This document shows, piece by piece, positions 40,611 to 51,527 of a stretch of DNA of 64,000 nt. Source of the DNA: Alviniconcha marisindica (Eukaryota > Mollusca > Gastropoda > Provannidae); assembly GCA_018857735.1 (NCBI GenBank), contig JABMCL010003192.1:292501-356500 (forward strand), given 5' to 3'. The position numbers were made by a program, and so were the translations under genes. Position 1 is the stretch's first letter. The number at the start of each line of letters is the position of its first letter. The notes beneath the pieces are model-generated. The model had not been told where the DNA came from. It saw nothing but the letters and a program-made list of their open reading frames with translations, and searched no databases.

Positions 40611-43102
40611 TCTTCTCAACCTATGAAATGCATTTGTCAATGTACACCTGCATTATACACCAGGTGACCCCCTGAATATTCACCTGTGGAACACTACAAC
40701 TACAGCAACTGACTGCACAGTGCATGCCAACCTTGCTACAGTTTACCACCCTCTGTTCCAGCCTTACCTTTTATCATGACAGCTTACAGACTATGTACAG
40801 GACACGGTCTCAATAAACAATTTACATTTTTTTTTTATGATCACAATTAGTGTAACCCAATCTGAAACAGAATGAGGCCCACAGCGCTCATGCAGAATCA
40901 ACACACAAGGGAGTTAATTAACGTTCGAAAGACGTCACACAAATACAGCAGCAAAGACCGGAGTTGCCTGCAGTAACTCTCCCCTGGCAGGCAAGTAAAT
41001 GCAAGGAACATAAACTCCACCAAAGGTACATCCTCAAAGAGGATCAGCTCTTCTCAAAGAGGATGTACCTCTGGTGGAGTTTATGTACTTCATATTTACT
41101 TGCATGCCAGGTGAGAGTTACCATAGGTGACTCAGGTCTCTTGCTGTGTCTGTTTCACGTCTTTCAAGTGCTAATTAACTCGCTTTGAGGGTTGGTAGTT
41201 TAACCTAAATTCCCAGTTACCAGTAAACTTTCTTAGGCCAAAAAAAAGGAAGGAAGGAAGGAAGTAAGTAAGTAAGTAAGTAAGTTGGTGTTTTACGCCC
41301 AATCAGAAAGAAAAAAAATGGAAAAAAAGAAAAAAAATGGAATAAACTGATAAAGCATACATTTCTTACTTACGTAATTTGCTTTAAAGGATAGGTATCT
41401 GGCACTGAAATGTTAAAGTTCATGAAGTATTTTTGTTGACGAAGCTTGAGGACGATCTGGGACGTTTTCTGTTTTAACTTGATTTCATCTTCTGGTGTGA
41501 TGAGATCTTTCTTGATGAAGGCAATTTCTTCGCTGCATACACAGAGTGGATTTTCATCGAGAAATGTTTTGACAAAGTTGACCATGTGGACCACCTGGAG
41601 GACAAAATTCACATACACATATACATGTACACACCATGAAGATTTCTTTAAAGATCAAAACATGTGACATTATAAATAAATACATGGGCAGATTCGTTGT
41701 TATGTTGTTGTGGTGTGTTTTTGTGTGTGTGTGTGTTGTTGTTGTTGTTTTTTTGGGGGGAGCATAGTATGTCAATCAGAGTCAATAACTGTATCACTCC
41801 ACTTAAGCCAAATCTGCTTGGCTACCTCAGCTCTCTTTCTCTCAATATCTCATGCACACACCCACACACATATATGCATGCACAGCCCCCCCCCCCCCCC
41901 CACCACACACACACACACACACACGCAACACAATGCACATGCACACACACACCACACACTCATTCATAGTGCGTTAATCACACCAGATAACTGTATGACT
42001 CCATAAAAGCATAGTCTGTGGTTCCGTCACAAGCAAAATTTCTAAATATGTAAGTGAAAGGAATTTGCCTCAAACTCAAAGTAAGAAGGGTCCCCAGACA
42101 GAGTACTTACCTGTGGCTGGCCAACAATTTTCTTGGTCTCGACTTCACAGACGTTGGTGAGCCCCATGAGCAGTTTGTGTGCCAGTGTTTTGCTGTTCAG
42201 CTCCACCACCAGGGGCTCATTGGGGTACTTCTCTGGGAACAAGCATGTGATGTTCAGCTGCTTGTGCTCCGTCTTCCTGAAAACACAGTTTGTAACACAT
42301 CACTTGGATGTGAAATTGTGAAATTTGCTGACATCAAAATTTGTGCAGTCTAATACTCACCTTTCAACCATGCAAGATGCTTGTCCTGATGGCAACAGAT
42401 ATAATATACAGAGTTTACACATGACAATAGGTCTGTGTGGGCTACCATGAAATATAACACATGAGCTGAGTAAGATTTGTTGTGCTATTTATAGCTAGTA
42501 AGTTTTGACATTGTGACCTACAACAACAATTACACAAGGGTTCCTTATTTTACTGTAAACCATGAAGAAAACCCATTGTGGGAGCTATTTACTAGTTTAG
42601 TATTTATTAAAAATATTACATGTACATTACTACATGTGTATATATATATATACAGTAAATGATCCTGGTGTGGATCCAGCTTTGAGTGTGAATTGACAGC
42701 AAATCCTTCAGTGTTCAGTGACAGCCTTTTTAAGCTGTGAAGCTGAATGCACATGACAAGAAATTAGTCAAATTTTCACAATTTAAAGACTAAGAATTAA
42801 AAAGTTAAAAAAATGAAAACTTTAAAACTAAAAGACAAAGTACAGCGCTGCATCTGGACCAAGCCAGAATCAGTTCTGGGACCCAAGCTGTACATGCAAA
42901 ACATTTGCCAATCATTTTATGAGCATCAGGCTATTCTGCCTCCTATCAGTGTATCTATCACTTACTTGATTTCCACCTTCACCAGGTCAACAACAGCAGC
43001 GATGAGTCGGGTGTCTGGGATCTCTGGCACTTTCTGTTTCACCTGCACCAGTTCTGCCTGGATCACCCGCAGGCGTTCATCTGGATCAGTGCTCTCAGCC
43101 AT
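37343..43102 (-). CDS. Double-RWD, RING-like zinc-finger protein (probable E3 ubiquitin ligase), 7 exons, complete
   Basis: Exons 43102-42966, 42276-42111, 41594-41374, 40325-40215, 39072-38964, 38070-37974 and 37482-37343 join in frame to 326 residues; all introns are GT-AG. Seen: an N-terminal helix (MAESTDPDERLRVIQAEL); an RWD-like domain with LNITCLFPEKYPNEPLVVEL, including the YP...P turn; a second RWD-like fold with KYFMNFNISVPDTYPLKQI; then CPLC (235/238), YCGHLFHFSC (C261, H263, H266, C269) and FCPVD (C285, D288), a RING-type ligand set whose last ligand is Asp. The C-terminus is a charged helix ending DFLE. Known: RWD domains are UBC-like protein-binding folds and RING domains recruit E2s. 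Inferred: a cytosolic or nuclear E3. No human orthologue is recognised from memory; FANCL also combines RWD-like folds with a RING, but overall similarity is not evident. Confidence 0.87.
37481..37700 (-). repeat. 98-bp tandem repeat carrying the exon 7 acceptor
   Basis: 'ggctgaaaacaagaggacac' (+ strand) begins at 37481, 37579 and 37677. The first is the real exon 7 acceptor plus two exon bases; the others are intact decoy acceptors in the intron. Confidence 0.92.
37974..38070 (-). CDS. RWD-RING exon 6
   Basis: Acceptor GATTTTCAG, donor GTATGTGTG. Residues 249-280 carry C261, H263, H266 and C269 in VYCGHLFHFSCLDKYM. The acceptor plus about 16 exon bases are repeated six more times in the intron (38071-38410). 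Confidence 0.87.
38066..38412 (-). repeat. 50-bp minisatellite carrying the exon 6 acceptor
   Basis: 'caggttctgaaaaatcacac' and variants (+ strand) start near 38067, 38117, 38166, 38221, 38271, 38322 and 38373. The first is the true acceptor, with 'cctccctccccaggtt' being exon. Each unit reads GATTTTTCAG/AACCTGG on the minus strand. Confidence 0.93.
38964..39072 (-). CDS. RWD-RING exon 5
   Basis: Acceptor GTGCCAAG directly before GCCGTCCATTCG, donor GTGAGTAG. Residues 213-248 include the first zinc pair CPLC (235/238) and two more Cys (219, 226). The acceptor and first exon bases are repeated eight more times upstream in the intron (39073-40165). Confidence 0.84.
39060..40170 (-). repeat. 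About 100-180 bp tandem repeat carrying the exon 5 acceptor
   Basis: 'ggccttggcacaaa' or close variants with 'ggatctctgaaatactgtgt' recur at about 39069, 39172, 39268, 39371, 39471, 39576, 39796, 39974 and 40149. The right-hand units are enlarged by GT and TATATA tracts. The leftmost is the functional acceptor. Confidence 0.92.
40215..40325 (-). CDS. RWD-RING exon 4
   Basis: Acceptor CAAACAG, donor GTGAGAC. Residues 175-212 (TEVMEHNLPRFLKVNFQAQ... RKKPK) close the second RWD-like domain. Confidence 0.85.
40575..40607 (+). repeat. (CA)n microsatellite
   Basis: Short CA tract in intron 3 of the RWD-RING gene. Confidence 0.93.
40858..41195. mobile_element. Foldback element family B, copy 3
   Basis: Left arm 'caacacacaagggagttaat' to 'ataaactccaccaaaggtac'; right arm 'gtacctctggtggagtttat' to 'gctaattaactc'. 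The centre has 'cctcaaagaggatc' and its own inverse. It lies within intron 3 of the RWD-RING gene. Confidence 0.85.
41374..41594 (-). CDS. RWD-RING exon 3
   Basis: Acceptor TCCTCCAG, donor GTAAGTAAG. Encodes residues 102-174, from VVHMVNFVKTFLDENPL to VPDTYPLKQI, linking the two RWD-like units. Confidence 0.87.
42111..42276 (-). CDS. RWD-RING exon 2
   Basis: Acceptor TTTTCAG, donor GTAAGTAC. Completes Lys46 and encodes residues 47-101 with the RWD-type strand and YPNEP turn, ending KKIVGQPQ. Confidence 0.87.
42966..43102 (-). CDS. RWD-RING exon 1 (start)
   Basis: Start codon at 43102-43100 (CAT on the + strand). The context and clean continuation (DPDERLRVIQAELVQ) favour this Met. Donor GTAAGTG at 42965 and below; two bases (AA) are left for the next exon. 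An upstream non-coding exon is possible but was not found. Confidence 0.82.
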
Positions 43103-43480
43103 CAGTAACTGCCACTGTCTGGTCTTGGTCAGCTGTCAATCATTGGAACTTCTGACACAGACAGAAGAACAGACAAATTTCTTGATTTGAACTTAAACTG
43201 TCCAAGTAATGCTTTCCACAATACTGAGTACAACATAAAAATTAATTAAAAACACACACCACCACCAACAACAACAAAAACTATAATCTATATAGTATAA
43301 TTTTATAAGCTTAAATTTTATCTGCAAAAAAACTGGAGAGAGAATAGCATGCTACTAGTACTAGTATACTATTAGTGCTTTATTTGCTCATAATATGTTC
43401 ATCGTATGCTCATAATTATAATATGTAACAATGATATATGGCATGTGTGGAAATTCTCATATATAACGTTTCACTCACTT
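43103..43480. other. 5' flank of the RWD-RING gene
   Basis: No TATA box or clear promoter motif was recognised. Homopurine and AT-rich sequence only. Confidence 0.4.
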
Positions 43481-43483
43481 ATT

Positions 43484-43622
43484 CATGCCAATATGTATAA
43501 ATAATGCCTGTAATTTGATATCTATTCATCAGTAGCTTAGCAAGGACTAGTTGTTAGACAGGTTTTTAACTGAACCTAAACTACAATCCTTGTAAAATAA
43601 AGTTTTCGAGTTTGAGTTTGAG
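43484..43622 (+). mobile_element. SINE-like repeat E, copy 3
   Basis: Matches 4612-4752 and 4848-4986: 'gcttagcaaggactagttgt', 'cctaaactacaatccttgta', AATAAAGTTTTCGAG and tail 'tttgagtttgag'. Confidence 0.72.
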
Positions 43623-44059
43623 CGCTACTAGTCAGTGATCAGTGCTTAAAGTTAAATACAGAATGACTGATGTCCTTAGGCTTAATCATGACAGGTCACA
43701 GAACAAGGTTTGTCATCTTGCATAGCAAAATGCCCCTGGTCAGCTGCTGTCTAGTCTATAGATTATTACAATATTAGACACTGCAATCAGTGTAACTGTA
43801 ACTGTACGTAATTGTTATGTTATTGTATGCCCAATTTGTTTGCACTAGGTCAAGTTATCAGCAATATTTAGTGCATCACCATACCAAATTTGGTTGCAAA
43901 GACATCAGTGGTACAGCAATCTTTATACATCTTAGGACTAACATTAGTGACAAACATTGAAATGTTGAACCATTGGACATTGTTAGAAAACAGGAACATT
44001 ACACGTACACTGACGACACAGTTTTACTGTAACTGTTTAGTCTGTTAGAAAACATACAT

Positions 44060-44100
44060 ACACACACACACACTCACACACACGCATCATCGTCACATGT

Positions 44101-44139
<39 letters not shown>

Positions 44140-44146
44140 ATACACT
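44060..44146 (+). repeat. (CA)n microsatellites
   Basis: Two CA tracts. The surrounding 43625-45440 shows 'gtgttagtgtactgtta'-type repetition near 44215-44340 and no exon. Confidence 0.92.
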
Positions 44147-45456
44147 ATACAGTAACACACACAGGCTTTGTAAGTTCTGTAACTCATTCACTGGCAGTGC
44201 CAGTGGCAGTGTTGGAAGTAGTGTTAAACTGTAGTGTTAGTGTACTGTTATAGTCACACTCACAGTGATACTGTTAAGTGTTATTGTTAGACTAGAACAG
44301 ACAGAACATGAAAAAAGTGTTAAACTGAACAGTGTTGTTGTACAGTTTAATACAATAAAGGTAATTTTTACGGTTTGATTTATAAATATATTATGAAACA
44401 CATGCCACTATGTTGACAGTTATCAAGCCCATATTGACCCTTCTTTGTGTCAAGGGCCTGCAGCTTTTTCTTCTTCTTTTACAAGATAAACTCCACACAT
44501 GAAAGACCACAGGAAGTGTATAAGTTTATTAATATTATAAGAAGAAAGTTCTGCGAGTATAAAATCCACCTTATTTTTAATTTAACTAATTGCCCTCTGC
44601 GGTCGGGTACCGCTAGTACGATTGTGGGCCTCAACTAAAAATGATTTTTTTAAAGTTCAATTCATAACTTGTTTCAGTCCGTCATACACAATTAATACCA
44701 ATATGAAGAAGAGCAGAACTGTCTTTCGCGACAGCACTCTAACACTAACAGGTTATTATGTTTACACAGAGATCTGTGGATACGTGCGTGTCAACCATTC
44801 AGCTACTCACAGTCAAAGACTGAATGAGACATTATTAAGAATAAGAGGAACACCGAACAGTCACCCGACCCACAGTCGTTACCTCGGTCTTCCTACTGAA
44901 TCAATTCATGGGTAGTACAGCAGCCACCTGTGGAATTTTTAGTTCAGCCTTAGACGGAATCCAATAAAACGCCACGGTAATGTGTTTCAAATCTGGAAAG
45001 GGCCCCCAAATACATGTGCAGGCGAGCCTGAGGTTTCACAATTACAAACCGGAAGTTGAATCAGCTTTAAAGAGTTGCACCCCTTGATGCGCTTCTGCTT
45101 TTTGGGGACACTACTTGATTGTCTCCCTTTATGCGCAGGGCATAGATTATCTTTTATGATGCACATGAGATTGTTTCACAATAAAAGAAAGGAAAAGCGT
45201 GCCATTTAAAATATTTTTGAAGTATCTCGTAGCTGGTGAAGCACGCACACATAAACTTCGACACCTCTTGTCCAACAACTTATATAACTTTTATAAGAGA
45301 ACTAAGAATTACTGATTAGTAAGAATAAGCACTGAGAAGTACCGGTTTGTTTCAAAATGCCCTGCTGGCTTCATACCCAATTTATGAAGTTAGCTTTGTG
45401 AGTGAGTGATGATTTGATGGATACATGTTAAAGCTTCAATTCAGGTACAACACCGA

Positions 45457-45765
45457 ATGTCATATTTCTCTGTTTTCTCTGATAGTAATAAAGCCCCTGT
45501 TTATCTGTCTGAATTTCTTCACGTGTACTCTCCATCAGGACAGCTCCACTTCTCCGATTTAAAAAGTCTTCAAATTCCACATGCTGAGACCAAAACAACT
45601 GGGCATTGCCCCTCTCCCCCCCCCCCCCCCCCCCCCTCCACTATCTGGAATTCTCTGCCACCTCAAATAAGACACATTCAGTCAACCATTGCATTTAAAA
45701 CCAACCTGGTGAGCCATCTGTTTAAAACCTATTACTGCTATTTAAAGCTCTCTAACTCTTCTGTG
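45457..45765 (+). mobile_element. Non-LTR retrotransposon (LINE) reverse-transcriptase C-terminal remnant
   Basis: The + frame reads APVYLSEFLHVYSPSGQLHF, later LQIPHAETKTTG, IWNSLPPQIRHIQSTIAFKT and NLVSHLFKTYY. This matches the well-known C-terminal pattern of LINE ORF2 proteins: 'YLSEL..Y.PSR.LRS...L.VP', then 'WNSLP..IR...S...FK..LK..LF'. A 21-C run (45616-45636) interrupts it and upstream RT motifs are absent, so it is a truncated, dead copy. Confidence 0.75.
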
Positions 45766-45789
45766 TTGTTCTGTAAATTATTTACTTGA

Positions 45790-46690
45790 CTGCTGTAATG
45801 TGTGAGTGTGCATGTGCCTGTGTGTGTGTGTGTGCGTCCTTGTATGTGTACCAAAACTATATTAGATACAGAAGGGCATGCATGAGAGAGAGAGAGAGTC
45901 AGACAGACAGACAGACAGGCAGAGAGAGAGAGACAGAGAGAGAGAATGACATAGGTGCTTGTTCATTCACTTGCTTGCTCACTCACTCGTGCATGCATGC
46001 ACACACACGCATACACACACATGCACATAAAAACACACAAACACATGTACATACTACATCACACATCGTACAGACAAACAAACAATCAGCCAGTTTACTT
46101 ATTATTATTTTTCTACCCAACAAAAGATTTGAGGTACATTGCAGACAAGGATGTTCAGTTTAAAGCATACACTTGAATACACTCCAAGTAACTAACTACC
46201 ATATCCAAAAATTACTCAGATATTAGCACAGTTAGAACATTAATTCAATCATGGGAAAATTTGAAGGCTGGTAATACTGACAGAGATGGTACAGAAGTAG
46301 AAACTTGAGTGCAAGCAACATAACAGTGTTAAAACAGCCAGATAAAACTGAAAGGTCACTTTATGATGTTGCAATAAAACCTTGAGCTGTACTGGACCCC
46401 TCTAATGACAACTCCTTTAAGATGAAATTCTGCTACAGCTAAAAGGATCAAAGCATATGCATTGACATTATTTTTTTGCAGTTTTCTTCCTTTAAGACAC
46501 AGTTCTGTTTGGAAAAAGCAATGTTGATAGTTTTAGACATACTGTCTTGAAGGAACTGGCTTTCTGAAAATGTGATTTGTTGAAAACCATCAATGCGAAT
46601 ATCTAGAATCAGGAATTTTGCTATAAACTGCCTATCAGAGTTTATATTGAATTTTTAAACAATTCTGTGCTGTGGTGAATAGCAGGACCG
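45790..46690. other. Gene-free flank
   Basis: Short GT, GA and GACA tracts at 45810-45945 and CA-rich sequence near 46000. No exon was recognised. Confidence 0.5.
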
Positions 46691-46699
46691 GGTGTGCAA

Positions 46700-46965
46700 A
46701 GCACCATCTAGTGTCACAGCTGGACCAATGGCTACCACCATCTGGTAGATGTTGTCCAGCTGGACCAGTGGCTACCACCATCTGGTAGATGTTGTCCAGC
46801 TGGACCAATGGCTACCACCATCTGGTAGATGTTGTCCAGCTGGACCAGTGGCTACCACGATCTGGTAGATGTTGTCCAGCTGGACCAATGGCTACCACCA
46901 TATGGTAGATGTTGACCAGCTGGACCAGTGGCTACCACCATCTGGTAGATGTTGTCCATCTGGTG
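46700..46965 (+). repeat. 40-bp minisatellite, six copies
   Basis: 'tctggtagatgttgtccagc' recurs at exactly 40-base spacing (46741, 46781 and onward), with 'tggaccaatggctaccacca'. Confidence 0.93.
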
Positions 46966-46969
46966 ACAT

Positions 46970-48650
46970 GAGCACAGAATCCTTGTGCGAGGCCACAGCA
47001 TGTAATATGTGAGCCAAGACACTTGAAATGTTTGAGTCATCTGTCTAGTCCCACAGGCTATCACTCATAAACCTCTGTTTAAAAAATCAATATAAAACCA
47101 ATGGGCATCAACAAAAAGTCTTTTGATACCTAGATAGTTCCTTTGAAGGGATTCCAATGTACAAAATGAATACAATCAATGCAATCTAACATTTTTTATT
47201 TTTTTTTAAAGACAACAAACTAAAATATCAGCATTATCTGAATACATATGTGTTTCTGCATAATCATTTTAAAAAAAGTATCTTACAGGAACTAGCTTTC
47301 TCAAAACATACTTTTTTCTAACAGGCAGGAGAATAAGACCAAAACAGAATATTAAAATACAAGACTTTTCTCCAAGTATCCCATTAGATTTATACTGAGT
47401 TTGTGAGTTAAATCAGTGAAAGCCATTTGGCCTGATTTACCACAGTGAAGATGTACACAAGTGTCACAGCTGGCCTGCATTGTCTTTCTTATTCCTCTTG
47501 GGGCAGTCTGTGCATGCACCACACAGGTCAGGAAATGGTTTTATAATTTCAATATAAAAGCAGCAGGGCATGTTAAAACAAAATTCTCCATTCTCCTCTC
47601 ATGCACCTGTTTGCAATGCAATTGTTTTGAGAAGGCTAGTTCCCTGAAAAAAGCCAAGGGCAAAGGAAAAACCAAAACCTCTCACACTAAAGTAACAGTC
47701 TAAGACAATGTACACAAAACTTAGCAGTCTCTCCAGTTCTCACAAACTGAACAACTGTTATTAAAATTTGAATCATCACATGTTAAATCACAAATCAAAA
47801 CAAACAACAAATCCTATTTGTCTTTGGATGGATGCTGACAATTGTACAATAATCACAACTGTTGGAGTTTGATTTATGCAAGTTTATGAAGCACAGTAGA
47901 AGTGTTCAAACAGTAACAAAGGACAAAAGAGGAAATAAACTACAAACATTCAAGGCAGTAAGAATGATTAAATCATACACAGAGCAAGCAAGTAATACAT
48001 ATCCCCGGATTATAATTAATCTACGTTTTGTAGATACTTTTGATATGAACGTAAGCATGATTTCTAGCGATTGCAGCCAAAAGTTTAATGCCACAGCCAC
48101 TACTGTAAATCATTTACAGCCATAAATTGGCAAAGAAAATGAATGAGCAAGCAACAAATCTGCCATCACCAAATGAGCTGCATGTTTATTCTCTAAATAC
48201 AGTTCTGCTCAGGAGGTGACAAATACAAATCAACACACTCCCAATACGTCTCCCAGGCAGGGCCTGGGGAGTTAAAATTAGAATACAGTTACACAGATAA
48301 AGGCACAAATCCAGACTGGAATAAGCCAGTTTATCAAACAAAACAACAACAAAAACAACTGTAAAATCCCACAATTAAGAAGAAAAGGACAGTACTGGTT
48401 GGTGAACCTAAATGTTTTTGGGGTAGCTGGAACAAGAAGAACACACAGAATGATGATGACAGAAAAGGGGGCATTATGTACAGTAAACAAGGGGGCGTGT
48501 CACTTTCCTTCTTCACACACACACACACATACACGTGCAAAAGGGTATGAGAGAACATAAACTGAGAAAGTAATCACATTGGTGCTTTTTCATGCACTTG
48601 CTTGCTTGCTTGGTCACATGTATACATGCATGCACACATGCATGCACATG
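46970..48650. other. Gene-free AT-rich stretch
   Basis: No exon, RNA gene or element recognised by eye. Confidence 0.45.
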
Positions 48651-48654
48651 TGCA

Positions 48655-48666
48655 CACACACACACA

Positions 48667-48728
<62 letters not shown>
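48655..48728 (+). repeat. (CA)n microsatellite
   Basis: CA tract with one ATA interruption. Confidence 0.95.
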
Positions 48729-48729
<1 letters not shown>

Positions 48730-48730
<1 letters not shown>

Positions 48731-51012
48731 AAAATAAGCAATGGGTAACTCAATGGGTAAGCAGGAAGGGGCAGAAAGTTGCTTAACCTGTATAGGCACA
48801 TTATATATTAAACAAGCTATGGCAGAGCAGAATTTGTCAGATCAGTAGTTCACAATTCATACAGATACATGCAGGCAACTTGGCACAGAATAACAAACAA
48901 TAATTATGTCCATGTGGAACTGTAATTATTTCAAACCATAACAGTCATCTTGCTCTATCATAAATGCTTGTGAAGTAAACTGTGGTTTGAGTCTCATATT
49001 GTGTGGCTTGAAACTATCAGCAACGTGTAGTTTGGAATATATGCTGGTGGGAATGTGGAGTCTATGCTACGTATAGCTTCAAAATAAATTCTGGCTCGAG
49101 ATGTCTGGTGATTGGATTGAAATACATAGCGAAGCCTGAGATATATGCTGTGTGGTTTGAAATGCACACCATGTGACTTGAAATACACGGTGCAACATAC
49201 CATGTGGTTTCAGACATATTGTGCACCTTCAAAGTGCCAGTATAATATTTTGCATAATGGCCAATGATAAAGCTGTAAAAGAATGAAGACAATAAATTAG
49301 GTGGAATAGGTCCAGTTAATTTTGTACATTCCTACACTTATTACATGATTGTATTAAATGAAATAATAACAAATGTTAGCCTTTGATGTCAGCTCCAACT
49401 TGCATTTTACTCCCTATACTCATTCATCTAATATTCACATTTAATCTTCAAGATTATTGGTTTGCATTGTGTAAAATCAATAATGCCTGGTTTATGTACA
49501 ATGACAATGTACCACTTGTTAACAGTTAAGTCAAGGAGCATGCATGAATGGATGATAGTAAACCATTCACAAATGAGATCTTACCTCTTCATGAAACAGA
49601 AAACTTGGGTGTACAGTTACTAGAAGTTACATCATATACTTTTTTCCAGTACACTAATGTACAGCGACTCATTTAATAATAAGCTTGTAACAATTCATAA
49701 AATACGTCTGAGATCAATGAAGGTAACTATACATTGTGCATTTACAAATAAAAAGTTAATTCTTTCTATACAATATTATATGTACTTGGGAATGTCAAAT
49801 TGGGGGTGACGACTATGCCCATTTCAAATTAAAAAACTGAGTGTCATGTTTATGACTTAACCACTTTTTATGGTTGAAAATGCTGTAAGCGTGAATCTAC
49901 ATGTTGTAATTATTTCATTTTCTACAAATATATCACAGACATATAGTGTCCAAGGTTGAAATTGGTCAAAGGAAAGGTCAGGAGATTTACTTGCAATATG
50001 ACTGACTATGCAATACTAGAAAAATACAAAACAACCAGGACATAGGAAGAAGCACATTATGTCTAGTCAATCACAAATCATATTATTGTCATAACTGGGC
50101 ATACACATAGCATCAATAAAACTTGAAACTGTTCCTGAAACAATATTTTTTTTAAATGGTGGTGCAGAGGAACTTCTTGTAAAAATGTCAGATGAAATTC
50201 TACTTAAGACAAAGTGAACTGGATATATCACAGCATACGCCTTTCTTGTACTTTCAGTTCTTTCAAGCCATTTCAGTTAAAATAAGAAATTGTGACAATT
50301 CCAGCCACGCTGTTGGAAGTATGCTCCACTGTAACATGAAATCGCCACCTATAACATTTCACGTTGAGTCACAAGGTATGTGTACTTTCATCACATACAC
50401 ATTGATCATACACGATACCCAGACAAGTTTACAACATGAAAATGGATATCCACAAAAATAAGGTCAGCAAACAGCCTTTTAGCTTCTACAAGCTAGATCT
50501 AAATATGACAGTATGTAACATGATTGATAATGGGGACTGAACTTACAAACTCTTTATCATTGTTCCTTGTTTGGCTAGGTATTAGGACAGTGGAACCTCC
50601 TCATAACAAACACCATTACAGGTGAAAAATCCAATCACTAACTCTGCTAAAGACTAAATGAATCAAGAGTCCATCCCTATTTTCCTTGCATATTTCAGTC
50701 CAGATCACCCCAGCAGCTTTATTATAAGAACTAAAGAAGGTTCTTCTGCAATCACTCAGTTAAGTGTAACCAGCATTGCTAAAGCCAAATTAAAGCAAAA
50801 CTGCTGCATGTTAATATGGCTCAAAAGCACACCTATGGGTAAAAAGTATACATTCCCAGATCACAGTTCACTAACGTTTGGTGTACACTTTCAGGATCAG
50901 AATCATCAGTGGTTTTTCAAGCATCATATGCTATTATATTTTCATTGTAAAATATCTTGCTGTAAGGGGTGCTATGGAGAAGGAAAAAAACCCAGTATAT
51001 TCAAAACTATGT
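48730..51012. other. 3' flank of the C11orf16-like gene, no gene seen
   Basis: AT-rich, unique-looking. 'tggtttgaaat' and 'tgacttgaaatacac' motifs repeat loosely at 48985-49210. No exon was recognised. Confidence 0.45.
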
Positions 51013-51018
51013 TTTATT
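51013..51018 (-). terminator. Candidate polyadenylation signal AATAAA, C11orf16-like gene
   Basis: AATAAA on the minus strand 285 bases beyond the stop at 51303. Plausible distance, no other support. Confidence 0.3.
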
Positions 51019-51302
51019 CTGACATCTTTTTTCTTTCCTCTCCTGTTGACAGCGATTTACCATAACAATAGTCAACACTTTTTTGTATGGGGATGTCTGT
51101 GAGTGGAAAAGAACAAGGAGCTGCTACATTTCTCAGATCATTCTCAGTCTCATCCATGTATCACTGATCACTGTTCCAGTTCTCTCTGCACAAATATATG
51201 CAAGCAGTAGAGAACAAGGAGCTAGTTGGTAAAAGCAACGCTCAGATCTTTTGTTAGTCTGAACTCTGTGACACGCTGATCCCAATTCCATGACGGTTTT
51301 CT

Positions 51303-51527
51303 CTAAGGGAATATCTGCGAGCGGTAGAGGGCTACGTGCTGGTTGGTGACGGCAACTCTCAGGTCTTTCTTGGCCTGGGCTTGATCCTCCAGAGTATGGA
51401 AGTGGTTCAAGCGGTTCAGCTTGGCCATGCGGTGCTGGTTTTCTTGGGCTTTGTTCTTGGCCTCTTCTTCCTCCAGTTTTGCTGTGGTAGCATTGTGTCG
51501 CACCTCACAGTTCTGTCGCCGGATTTC
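51303..51527 (-). CDS. C11orf16-like terminal exon
   Basis: Acceptor CTCCATCAG; phase 0. Continues the helix (EIRRQNCEVRHNATTAKLEE) through MAKLNRLNHFHTLEDQA to VTNQHVALYRSQIFP and the stop at 51305-51303. Confidence 0.88.
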   Translation of the reverse strand, partial: EIRRQNCEVRHNATTAKLEEEEAKNKAQENQHRMAKLNRLNHFHTLEDQAQAKKDLRVAVTNQHVALYRSQIFP

